From Anagrus nilaparvatae (lineage: Eukaryota; Arthropoda; Insecta; Hymenoptera; Mymaridae): a stretch of DNA of 64,000 nt. Shown one piece after another: positions 12,888-23,700 of this stretch. How positions within the stretch are numbered: the stretch's first letter is position 1; every line of letters begins with the position of its first letter. The notes under the pieces were generated by a model that did no database searches, was not told where the DNA came from, and saw nothing but the letters and a program-made list of their open reading frames with translations. Made by a program: the position numbers and the translations under genes. The stretch is from NCBI GenBank assembly GCA_022575985.1, contig JAKSXM010000036.1, positions 806,001-870,000 on the forward strand. The letters are read 5' to 3'.

Positions 12888-13342
12888 GATAAATAGTATT
12901 TACTTTTATCGGTCTTTACGGACTATTATTATTATTTATCAATACAAATGAATGTAATTGATAAATAATATTTAAACTGCTTTATTGTTAATGATCGCCA
13001 ATAGCGTGTATCCATTAACAGCAGTTTAATAAATTTTTCTAAATTAAAAATAAATTTTTAATTTAATTTTTTTTATTTTGTTTCTTAGATGTTAAGAAAA
13101 AAATCTTTGAGAAAAAATAAATGTCTCATCAGTGCCAACGAGAATCGAACTCGTGATCTTCTATTTGCCGGATAGACGCTTTAACCAACTAAGCTACGGC
13201 ACGAGACGACACTCGATGATACCAATGACACATTTATTCTCTCTCAAAGAAGGCAACTATTGTCCGTAAAGACCGATAAAAGTAAATACTATTTATCATA
13301 TTTCAATTATCATCGGACGATAAAATATTATTCTAATAATAT
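12888..13342. mobile_element. Inverted-repeat element carrying a tRNA-like sequence, 13-bp target duplication
   Basis: The insertion is flanked by perfect copies of ttaacgctattat (12875-12887 and 13343-13355). A perfect 38-bp inverted repeat (12886-12923 and 13262-13299, core gtatttacttttatcggtct) starts essentially at the left target duplication. The right arm stops 43 bp short of the right one. Inside are a further imperfect palindrome (taaactgctttattgttaat…cattaacagcagttta, about 12972-13032) and the cloverleaf at 13131-13203. A duplication of this length suggests target-primed insertion, whereas inverted termini suggest a DNA transposon, so the class is ambiguous. I do not recognise the family. 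Confidence 0.7.
13131..13203 (-). tRNA. tRNA-like sequence with GGC anticodon position (probably a mobile-element tRNA pseudogene)
   Basis: It folds as a complete 73-nt cloverleaf: a 7-bp acceptor (position 1:72 mismatched C·T, 7:66 G·T), a D-arm gctt/aagc with loop agttggtta, an anticodon stem tctat/ataga with loop CCGGCAA, a 5-nt variable region, and a T-arm acgag/ctcgt with loop ttcgatt. A-box (tagcttagttgg) and B-box (gttcgattc) are good. Anticodon GGC would read Ala, but base 33 is C rather than the near-universal U, and GGC is not a usual eukaryotic Ala anticodon. It sits inside an inverted-repeat insertion (12888-13342), so I favour a mobile-element-borne tRNA relic over a working tRNA gene. 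Confidence 0.6.
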
Positions 13343-13355
13343 TTAACGCTATTAT

Positions 13356-16300
13356 CTTTCCTAAAATATTAATTTATTATCAGCAAAATTTTTTTTGAAA
13401 TTAATCGTAATTCGTCAATCCAAGATAACCTTGCCCAAAAAAAAGGAAAAAATATTTACTCAAACATAAGTACATTTACAATATTATGACACTTAAAAAA
13501 AAATCAATTATTTTACCGATATTTTTTTATCAGTAGTTTAACAAAAAAAATAAAGTAAATGTAATTAATCAGTACAAAAGATACGAAAGACAAAAAATAA
13601 AACATGATTTTTCAATAAAAAAAATTTCGTTTAAAAGCGTGTCACAATAGGAACAAAGAATAAAATACCGCTTTAAAATTTTTTATCTTTTAATAAATCA
13701 AATATAAAAAGTTGATATTTTGTGTAAGGCATAACAAATAAAAAATGTTTTATGCATTAAATAAATCATAAATTGAATGAATAATTTATTATAAATTCAA
13801 TTAAGTTGTTATCATAATAATAAAAAAACAATATATTGAGATCATAATCTAAAAAAAATTTTATATAGAAATTATGTCGTCAAAAAAAAATAAAAAGAAG
13901 TTTCCCGCAGAGTTTAAGCATTTTGTCATGGCAATTTTTGAATTAATAAATCTAAAATACCGAGACTGAATTTATTTGCATACATTCTTAATATTTTACA
14001 AACTCGATAAACTTTCTGTGTAAATATACAGAAAAATGATTTATTTAAATGTAACTTTTGCGTGTTGTATCAATAACGAATTACTTTGTAGCAGAGGGAC
14101 GACATTTTTTTTGTGTAACACATATTTTATGGATTCGAACATTTATACTCAAACAATTTTAGTTAATGTATTGATAGATCAAATTTTGAGATTAAATATA
14201 AATGGTTTTTTTTTTAAACTTTCGAAAAATTTTTTTGTTCTAATAATTTATGAAACTTTGGGAAGATTTCCATTTGACAAAATCTTTTTAACAGCAAAAC
14301 TTTTTCGGTTCAGGCAGCTAGATATTTTTTTTTAAACGTTTGCAAACGCCTTGAAACGTAAAGAAAATTAAGAAAAATGAGCTTTACTCATTTAAAATGC
14401 GAGCTCCGTGGCATGTTGCTACAACTAGAATTCCGGTAACGGAAACCGTATTTTGTAGAAGCGAAAACGAAGATGAATTTTTTTACTACTGATTAATTTT
14501 GTAAAATACACTAAAATACACTCATGCATCAAAAAAATTTACCTAATACTATTTATTCAAATTTTTTTCATTCTATTATGAAAATACGTCATTAGTTCAG
14601 ACGCAACGTCCCCAAAATATGCATGCATTCCAGCCGATAACAAAAAATATAAATTTGTGTATTGCCTACTTCGACAAAATTGCAATTTTCCAATGAAAAT
14701 TATCCATAGTATCAGGATATTGATATTTTGAAATCATCCTAAAAATTGGACTAAAATGAAACAGCTTTAAAAATTGTCTTGATTTAAAAAAAAAATTATT
14801 TCCTCTTTGCTAAATAAAACAAAAATTAATCATCCCATGGACTCTATCTTATTAATAATTACCTCATAAAAAAATACACAAATTTCAGATAACCAAATTA
14901 AAAAAATATAAAAAAAAACATTACTAACAATTATTTTTATCAAAAAAAATTTCACCGTGTATATTTTTATTAAAAATATCAAAAAACACTAATCATTACA
15001 TAAATTTTATAAAAAAAATCTTAATAGTCTAAAAACTACCTCTGTTTTTTATTATTCAAAAAATTTATCTTGTTTTACAAAAAAAAAATTTTTTTTTTAT
15101 AAATTAAATTTAATTTTATCTAAAATATATAAATAAAAAAAACGTTCTCACACAAAGATATTTTTTAAAAAATAAATGAATGATATAATATAAATAATTC
15201 TCATCGATATTTAAATTAAAAAAAAAAAAAAAGACTAAAATTTATGTGACAAAATCTCATCTTTAAAATAAAATAATTATATTCAAAAAAAAAAGACACA
15301 TAACTGATAAAGAAAAAGTCGTTTTTTTGAATATTTCAGGTAAAATCTTCTTCATCCGGTTTCTTAACAAATCTTAATCTCGTATAATAAGATCCTCATT
15401 CGAGTCATTAACTATTTAGATAGATAAATTTTATTGAGCATCCAAAAGTATCCTTTTTTTTTAAAAAACATAAAGATAAAAATAAACTCGTTTTTTTTTT
15501 TTTAATTTAATATTAATTTATTATAAATTATTGTATGGTTTTTAAATTTTAAAATCAAATTAAAAAAATTTTTTTTTTTGAAATTTATCAATTAAAAATA
15601 AATGAATATATCTTTTTAATAAGATATTTAAAAAAAAAAAAGGAGAATTTATTTTTTTTTGGTTACTGATCTTTGTCCATTAATGACAATTAAATAACTA
15701 ACCAAACTAATTGGCAATTACAACGGGCGACGAATATCACTTTTTTGAACCACCAGGTAGCTTATATAAGTCTTTTTTTACTCGACACTTGCTTCTTTTT
15801 TATTCATAAAAAAAAGGAACTTTTTTTTTACCTGATAATATGGTCCAGGTGGACACTGAAAAGATATAAGAAATGGACCTCAGGGGACGTTTGTCTTTCT
15901 CTTTTTGAGTCAAAGTCGCACGTGAACGCACGCAAACTTAAAAAAAAAAATCAACACATATGCAGTCTTGTATAAATTTTTTTTTTTAGAGTTGAAATAA
16001 ACATTGGTCAAGAGAGGAAACGAGAGGAAGAGGAAAGAAAAAAAGCAAAAAAAAAGTAAAGTGACGACAGCGAAAACTAGTTTATTTGGGACTTGGTTAT
16101 AAATTAGGATCAGATCGCAACCAGATAAGGATGTTCCACTAACACCCGGGTAACTAAAAGACGTTCTTCTCTTCCTCTTGATTTCTTTCTTTTCTTTTTT
16201 TAAGTTTCTTAAAGTTTTGTTTTTTTTTTTTTTTTCTTTCAACGTTTACTTTACTTCTCTGTTCTTAAAAAAGTTTGTTTTTATGTGCACACATAAATAA

Positions 16301-18700
16301 ACAAGTAAATGTTTGACCATAAGTAAAGTTTTTAATTTCTATAATAAAAAGGTCATATTTATGCAAAATTTACAAAAGGATTTTTAAATTCTAACTAATT
16401 GCATTATAAAATATGACCACTTTTATAAAAAAAAAGTACACATTCAGGGTTTTCTGCTCAAATTTTGAATAAGTTGCTTGAAATTTAGAATAATCTCTAC
16501 TTAATTATTGAAAAATTTTCAAGAAAAATTCAAGTAGATTCCAAGCAAAAAATTATTTCAAATTGTTTGTAATATTTAAGCAGGATGATATTTATTACAG
16601 ATTTTAATCCTAAAGAGCTTCAAGAAAAATAATTTTTCGCTCGCAAAATAAAGTCTCTATTTCTTTTAATATTTATTTTTTAAGTGATCATTACAACAGA
16701 TTTAATTAGTCAAAAGTGATCTTCTTTCACAAAAATTTCAGTACCAGCGTGACCTCCAGCACGAGTGTCTGAAATATTCAGGCACGAGTAGTAGATGACC
16801 ACGCTAGTGTTACATTTATTTAGGTCCTTAAAAATTACGATCCGTATAATTTTTTCAAAGCAAGACCCAATGATTTATTGTTAATTCGGTACACTAATAA
16901 ATCAGAAAATACAAAATTTATATATCAAGAAAACTTGTAAGTAATTAAAATTTCTTGCCTATTTTAAAACTCAATTTAACATATTCGTTACCGTATTAGA
17001 TCTAAAATGAAAGTTTGAATCAAACATGAACGCAAACAATTTTATTTATTTATATTACATTACCCAATAGCAGTTTTAATAATCCTACATATTTTATCAC
17101 CTAAAAACTCCAGATTTTATTAATCAAATTAAAAAAAAATCATCAAAAAGCTTTCTCTTACTTAAAAAAAAAAATTCAATTTAATTTAAAATTTACGAGA
17201 CTTGAAGAAAAAAAGTAGTATTTTTTAATTATTTTATATTTATGCAAGTAGTTTATTCGAATGAAAGTACCAACTTAAAAACAAAAAAATTTCTTAATGT
17301 CCTGATAAGAGAGTTTATTTTAAGTATCTGAAAACTGAGCCAAGGGTAAATAAAAATCTTTACAGCGTCATTCAATCCAAACTTGATTTTTTTTTACTGA
17401 CTAAAAATTTATTGGCTAATAAAAATCTTTTAGAATTGCCGTTACATCCTCGAGTAATTTTATATATATAATAATAAGTATAAAAAAGAGAGAGACAGAT
17501 ATATATAAAACTAATCTTAAAAAGTGTAAATTTTCTTATTTCATCAATCACCTGCTATAAACATTGGTGTTTTTTTTTGTAGTAAATAAAAAAAAAGGAA
17601 GGAATCTTTTTAAAAAAAAGATTTCTCATGAATGAAAAAAGATTTGATTAAGAATATCCGCATATTAACCTCCAAAAAGGAAAAAAAAATTCTATTACAA
17701 GGTTCGAGAATGAGAATTATATATTTAAATTCAATAGCATAAAAACCTGAATGTGCATATGTAAATTGTGTAATAAAATGAAATTAATAAAAAAAAAAAA
17801 AAAAACTAAAAGAAAACAAGAAAGGCAAATATACTCGCGGTGGTTTCATTCACTGATTTAAATCTTAAACCATTTGTTACTGTCATGAAGGTGGCGATAG
17901 CCTTTCTCTTTGTCCACATACAAAAAAAATAAATAAAATGAGAAAAAAGAGAAAGAGAGAGAGACTACCCACACGTATGTAGAATTGAAAAGCAAACAAT
18001 TGGTCAAAAAGCTATTATTTTTTAAAAGACAAACTATAGCACACTTTAAGAACCAACTAAAATAACCCAATCAAATATTGCTCCGGAAATTAATTTCTTA
18101 TCGATTATTGTCTTCCAAGGTAATCGTCTTTTTTTTAAAAGACAAGAATTATAAGGTCTAAAATAAACGAATGTCTTTCTTTTGACAGATTACAATCAGT
18201 TTTTTTAAATTATAAGACACAAGTTATTAACGTCTTCCTTTACTTTTTTATTTGTTTGAATATGTAATATCTATGTTTAAAAAGGTGTAAGAATACAAAA
18301 AATGTCAAACAAACCTTGAAAATATTAGTAGTGATTGCTTTTTTTTTCAGGTTGATTCGTATTTTTATATATATAGGAAACATATTTAAACTGGCGAAAC
18401 AAATCCACTACTCATTGTTTGTGGCCTGAAATACAAATGAGTTAATAATTACAAACAAATATACAGAAATTTTTAAGAATTATAAAAGTTTATTTAAGAA
18501 TTGTGTTTAAAAGTTCGTTCGTCCCTTATTACACCCGAGGTTAAATGCAAGTTTTTCTTCAAGATATTTTAGACTTGCTGGACGTATTTTACTATCAAAA
18601 TTAAAGAAATAACTTTTTAACAGTTTTACATTTTTACTTTAGTTCTATTTTGAACATTGTTTTAAATTTTCTTGCTAAAAACTTTGTTAAAAATTTTCAT
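13356..18700. other. AT-rich stretch with no gene
   Basis: No coding exon or RNA gene found. 15690-16150 is somewhat less AT-rich and includes E-box-like and GATA-like words (caggtggac, agataagg); it could be a regulatory element downstream of the Iroquois gene. 16740-16810 has a loose inverted pair (agcgtg…cacgct) around ctgaaatattcag. The rest is A/T homopolymers and simple sequence. Confidence 0.6.
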
Positions 18701-18706
18701 TATATA

Positions 18707-19113
18707 CACTGTAAAAAGTAACTTTCTTATATTATCAAAAAAAATTAGAACATTTTCGAAAAATTAGTAAATTTTCAAAAAAATTTGTAAATGAAAAAAA
18801 TCATATATTTACCAAATTTAGTATATTAACAAAAAATTCGAGTATTATCGATTTTTTTTTTTGAATTTGCAAGAAAAATGGATAATTTACAAAAAATAGT
18901 AGTAAATTTCCGAAAAATAGTTGTGAATTTACAACTTTTTTCGTAAAATCACTAAAAAAAATCGAGAATTCTCGACTCTTTCGATAATATACTAAATTTA
19001 GTAAATTTACGATTTTTACCGAATATTTACAAAATTTTTTGAAAATTCACTAATTTTGCGAAAAAATTCTATTTTTTTTTTTTGTAAATCTAAGAAAGTT
19101 ATTTTTTACAGTG
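18707..19113. mobile_element. TA-flanked MITE, copy 2
   Basis: A second copy of the family at 84-463, starting cactgtaaaaagtaactttc and ending gaaagttattttttacagtg, with TA at 18705-18706 and 19114-19115. The terminal inverted repeats are better preserved than in copy 1. The interior has the same order of motifs (ttcgaaaaattagtaaattt, tactaaatttagtaaattta). No coding capacity. A degenerate relative may lie at about 61850-62060. Confidence 0.78.
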
Positions 19114-19228
19114 TAGGTTATAGATAAAGTTATTTTTTTCCAAGTTTTAATAACTCTAAACATTGAACATGCATCTTATAGGTTCTGGATTAAAAAATTT
19201 TTATCATGGGTGGAAAATTTTGCATTAT

Positions 19229-19690
19229 AAATAGTATATTTACGGCTCGAGTCCAGAAAAGTAAAGAATGGCCCAAATCACATGTAAATTACCTTCTGAG
19301 GCGAAGCCGAGGATGGTAAACTGCGATTTGGGGCATTCTTTATTTATGGATAAGGGTCACATAAAATTTTTCTGTGTCTGTGGCGAGAAAACATGCCTTT
19401 ACTCGGATGCGTAGCGTCCGGGAATTACGTGCTTTCACGCCGCAAGTCCAGAAAATAGTATATTACGGTCCTAGGCCAGAAAAATAAAGAATGGCCCAAG
19501 TCGCACGTAAATTACCTTCCGAGGCAAAGCCGAGGATGGTAAACTGCGATTTGGGTCATTCTTTGTTTATGACCGAGGATTGTACAAAATTTTTCTGCGA
19601 CTAGTGGCGAGAAAATAAGTCTTTGCCGGACCCACAGCGTACTTTCGGGCAACGTTCTTTCGGGCCGCAGTACAGAAAAATAAATTTTAT
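19229..19690. repeat. Tandem dimer (about 225-bp unit) of a hairpin-forming repeat
   Basis: Two consecutive units begin atagtatat (19231 and 19455) and share aaagaatggccca, ccgaggatggtaaactgcga and tttctcg-type words. Within each unit, aaagaatggcccaa… pairs with …ttgggtcattcttt or its near copy (19263-19341 and 19486-19563) as an imperfect hairpin with arms of about 30 bp. A third partial unit begins near 19660. Relatives occur at 12160-12292 and 62850-62960. It lies only about 180 bp beyond the Iroquois stop codon, so it may be in the 3' UTR. Confidence 0.75.
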
Positions 19691-19813
19691 GATTAAATTC
19701 TAAAAATGTTTTAAATCTGAACATTATTTCTATTGGAATAAATTTTCATGCAACAAGTGAAAAACTTAATCTGCGGATTCCAAAACCACAGTGTAAAAAG
19801 GGATGAATGTGTG

Positions 19814-19819
19814 TTTATT
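19814..19819 (-). terminator. Possible polyadenylation signal AATAAA for the Iroquois gene
   Basis: An AATAAA hexamer on the minus strand, about 50 bp past the stop codon. In DNA this AT-rich the motif arises often by chance, and the true 3' UTR of insect Iroquois genes is usually longer, so a more distal site is equally possible. The tandem hairpin repeat at 19229-19690 lies immediately beyond. Confidence 0.25.
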
Positions 19820-19866
19820 AAAATAATTTATAATAATTAAAATTAAAAAAAATAAAATATTACCCT

Positions 19867-20939
19867 TTATAAAATGGTTTTAAACGCTGTTGTAGCTTCC
19901 GTCGGTGGTAAGCTGGCAGTTGTTTGATGTTGATGTACCATTGTATTTTGCGTTGCCGACGAAAAATCTTTGTGTGGTGAATTTTGTAGCCTCGTTGTGA
20001 ACGTTGCTGCATTATTTGTATTATTATTTGCCGTTAAACCATAATTAGTTGCATGTTGCGATGCATAATGTATATTATTATTGTTATTATTATTAATATT
20101 ATTGGGAGTAGTAGGATTGCCACCAGGGCAATAAGCATTCGGTGGTCCCTGGATCACCCCGTTCGGCGTTGCCACTTTCATATTCGGCGGAGTTTGTGGC
20201 GGGGTATCCGTACCAACTTCGGGAAACCCCGCCGCTGCCGAAGATGATGCATTTGAATTTGAACCGGATGAAGAATTTGGATTATAATGTAATTGACCAC
20301 CCGAAGACGATGATAGGAAACCTCCATACCGTGCACTATTATTTGAATATGGAGCCGTTGCTGCCGAAGATGGGCTCATTGAGGCTGTTGATGGTAGCGC
20401 AAAATTGTTTAAATTACTACCACTACTTTGAGCCCCGCTATCCATTCCAGATGGACCCAGCCATGGCTGTTGTGAATGTTGTTGCGGATTACCTAAATGA
20501 TGTTGTTGTTGGTGTAATTGTTGATGATGTTGATGTTGTTGTTGCTGCTGACTGTGATGCTGTTGTAACTGTTGTTGATGGTGATGCTGTTGTTGTTGCT
20601 GTTGTGAATAATGTTGTTGTTGTTGCTGATGATGTAATTGATATTGATGATGTGATGGCGGCGGTGTCTTACATGCTGCGGTATCAGCTAATGACCAGAT
20701 TTTAGGTTTTGTTGCAGGAATCGGCACCCCCGCGCCTCTACAATCAGACTTTAATACTTCATCTTTTAAATGAATATTTGATGCATACGGATGATGATGA
20801 TGATGGTGATGATGGTGATGCATAGAATGATATGGTAATTCAGGAACCCTTCTTGGATCATCCTCTAGATCAAGATCATCTTCGTCATCTAAATCTTTGT
20901 CGTGCTGCAAATGCTCAGCCTTCACGTGACGCATGGGTT
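19867..20939 (-). CDS. ara/caup: Iroquois homeobox protein, terminal exon D (IRO box, His and Gln/His tracts, stop)
   Basis: The last coding exon. It begins with the last two bases of a Glu codon after the acceptor tattttgcag (20940) and gives 356 residues ending ATTAFKTIL before TAA at 19867-19869. In order it has an acidic stretch (DDEDDLDLEDDPRR), ten consecutive His (20791-20820) and DCRGAGVPIPATKPKIWSLA, whose KPKIWSLADTAACK part (20667-20710) is the IRO box found in Iroquois proteins. Then come a long Gln/His-rich region (about 20465-20650), Ser/Asn/Gly-rich sequence, the Pro-rich block DTPPQTPPNMK and an Asn run. Low-complexity tracts of this kind are normal for the family, and the total of 663 residues plus a missing first exon is close to the roughly 700 residues of fly Ara and Caup. 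Long plus-strand open frames here mirror the repetitive codons and are not genes. Confidence 0.96.
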
Positions 20940-21551
20940 CTGCAAAATATTGAGAAAAACAAATTTATGCATATTTTACATAAATTTAACTTTATTAAAA
21001 AACTACAACAGAAAGACATTAAATACTTTTAAAAATTATAAATACATAAAGCTTTATATCTAAAAAAGACCTTTTCTTAATTGAAGCGTATTCAAAAACT
21101 GGCACGCGAGTACTACTAATGTTAATGGCTCATTTATCTATTTATATAATATATAGCCTAAAAGTGTGAAAAAATAAGGAAAAAAAAAAAAAGAAAATAA
21201 AACGTCTATATAATATGCTATCAGAGATGCGTGTCATTATTATTTAGAAGGGGGAGTAAAAACGAAAAGACCCTATAAAATAGGAAAAAAATACATTAGA
21301 TATATATCTTTGAATTGGTAACGGATGCTGTGTGTGAAAAATAAAAGAAATATCAGAAGAGGGAGTGATCCTATAAACAAGAAGGCACTTTTAGGGTGTT
21401 AGAGATTTGAGCTACCCTTGAGTTATCTTTTATCTTTTTTCTTTATATATGTCTAAAAAATCTAATATAACGAAAAATAGTTAAGTGTTTCTTATTCATT
21501 TTAAACGTATATATTTATCTCTCACAGGGCACTCAAAAACATCTATATATA

Positions 21552-22076
21552 CAGGGTGTCTCTTAACTTCGCAATAAAATTTTTTCCACATGTAGATATC
21601 AATAAAACAAGTAAAAACTGTCCAATAACATATGGTCTATTATCAATATTTTCGCCACAATTAATTGATAAAGTTATGGACCAATGAAATTCTTTAAAAG
21701 TGATGGACACTTTTAAAAATAAATATTTTTTTTTTTTTTTTTTTTTATTCTATTATTCTAACTTGAAGAAATTTTATCTCGTATTTGTAAAACTTGTTTT
21801 ATTTAAATGTATTAGTATTTTTTTTTGAACAAATTATATCTTAAACACTATGGGCGTGTCCATCTTTAAGTTAGAACAATAGAATAAAAACAAACAAAAA
21901 ATTTTTAAAGGTGCCCATCTCTTTTAAAGAATTTCATTGGTTGAAGTTGACCAACTTTATCAATTAATTGTGGCGAAAATATTGATAATAGACCATATGT
22001 TATTGGACATTTTTTAATTGTTTTATTGATATCTACATGTGGAAAAAATTTTATTGCGAAGTTAAGAGACACCCTG
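21552..22076. mobile_element. TA-flanked foldback MITE (525 bp)
   Basis: It starts cagggtgtctcttaacttcg and ends with the exact reverse complement, with TA at 21550-21551 and 22077-22078. The arms extend over about 220 bp (21552-21780 and 21855-22076) with small differences, so transcripts would form one long hairpin. A poly-T run of about 24 sits near 21727. There is no coding capacity. It is a non-autonomous Tc1/mariner-like element by its ends and TA flanks. Confidence 0.85.
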
Positions 22077-23320
22077 TATATTGGAACTCGAAGCTTTTAC
22101 TATATTTAGTAGCCGTAGTTAGTTATATATATAAACTGTAGATTGGGGTGAGAATTTCATTAAGAGGTTAGAATGAGCTATTTGGATGAGGGGATTTTAG
22201 TTGATGTGTCGTCAAGCGATAATTCCCAAGTTGGAAAAGGGATGAAACCCTGTGTGTTATGTAATACATATATATATGTTACACCCCATCCGTGTAATTG
22301 ACCAATTCATGAAATGGTCAACTTTTTGACCAATTCATGAAATGGTCAAGCCCCTTGCCCAATTCATGAATTGGTCAAAAAATAGTAAAAAATTTGACCA
22401 ATTCATGAACTGGTCAGAAATATTCAATTTTTTTACACTAGTTGGTCAATATTTAAAATTGAATAATTATAATATTTTAGCATGCATATAAATTATAGGT
22501 ATAACATAAAACATTTTAAATGTAACTTATTTATCAGTTTATAATTTTTATTTTACTCTCTAAACACTATTCTGTAAATATATGTCCAAAATTACAGAAT
22601 AACAGTCTATGGTCGGTAATACTTATTTTTGCAGTCTATGCTATGTAAATTTCTGAATTACAGAATAGACGATATATTTTTATATCGAGGGGTAGTTAAC
22701 TTTTAGTACAATTTACTATTTTTTAAAAAAGTAAAAAATTATTTTTATATATAATTACGGGGGTTTTTGGGTACGCTGAGCTCAAATTCGGTTACAAAAT
22801 TCAAAAATTCCGAATAATGGACCCCGAAACTGCAAAATTTAGTAAAAAAAATATTTATTTTAAAACTTAATAAATTATTCTTGACTGCAACACTTGGGGT
22901 TTAAAGACACGCTGATCCCGAATTCTTTATATTTTATTCCAAATAATGGACCCAAATACCGCAAAATTCGGTAACAAATAATGTTTTTTCATGTTTTAAA
23001 TGAATTTTTGATCTTTCTTTATAATGTTATTTAGCCAATAAAAACAGTTGACTATTAGAAAAAATTTATAACCGGTTTGTGTAACTATACACAACCAACG
23101 AGCATGGAACATGTTCATTTATAACATTGATAATAAAGTATCTATTGTGTTCATAATAAAAATATTTATATGCAAATATTTATATTTAGATTTTTATTAT
23201 AGAAATCATGCTGCTTAGACATCAAAATGAACCAAATTAATTAAATTTTCAAATTATTATAGTTTTTTAAATAATATGAATTTATTTTTTATTAATTTTT
23301 ACAATAAATTCTTAAAAATT

Positions 23321-23592
23321 CTGCACCAATGGTCCCTAGCTACTTCTGCACCAAAGGTCTTTAGCGATTTCTGCACCAATCCTCCCTAGGTGCTTCTGCA
23401 CCAAAGGTCTTTAGGAACTTCTGCACCATAGGTCCCTAGGTACTTCTGCACCAATGCTCCCTAGGTACTTTTGCACCAAAGGTCTTTAGGGACTTCTGCA
23501 CCATAGTCCCTAGGTACTTCTGAACCAAAGGTCCCTAGGTACTTCTGCACCATAGGTCCCTAGGTACTTCTGCACCAAAAGTCCCTGAATCG
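23321..23592. repeat. Tandem array, about 11 copies of a 25-bp unit
   Basis: ctgcaccaaaggtccctagg-type units start at 23321, 23346, 23371, 23396, 23421, 23446, 23471, 23496, 23520, 23545 and 23570. Period is 25 except one 24-bp unit. Variants alternate between ggtcccta and ggtcttta. It forms the core of the nested element. Confidence 0.92.
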
Positions 23593-23611
23593 AAAATTTT
23601 CTAAGTCCATT

Positions 23612-23700
23612 TGACCCCCCCCCCCTAAAAAACGTCAATTTTTTATCCCCCCCCCCTAAAAGCGTCACTTTTTCACCCCCCCCCCTGCCGAGCCGGACTT
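23612..23700. repeat. Three C-tract repeats of about 35 bp
   Basis: Three units each with a run of 10 or more C followed by taaaaaacgtcaattttt-like sequence (the last diverging to tgccgagccggacttttt). It lies directly after the 25-bp array. G/C-homopolymer tracts also appear at 23807-23817 and 28903-28914. Confidence 0.8.

Noticed and set aside
15910..16242. 110-codon minus-strand open frame rich in Lys/Phe
   Set aside because: It arises from A/T homopolymers (poly-Lys and poly-Phe) with no domain-like composition.
20142..20705. 187-codon plus-strand open frame opposite exon D
   Set aside because: It is the antisense shadow of the Gln/His/Asn codon repeats of the Iroquois exon (giving Val/Asp-rich nonsense) and has no family resemblance.
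23321..23592. CRISPR array from regular 25-bp spacing
   Set aside because: Repeats abut each other with no spacers; it is a minisatellite.
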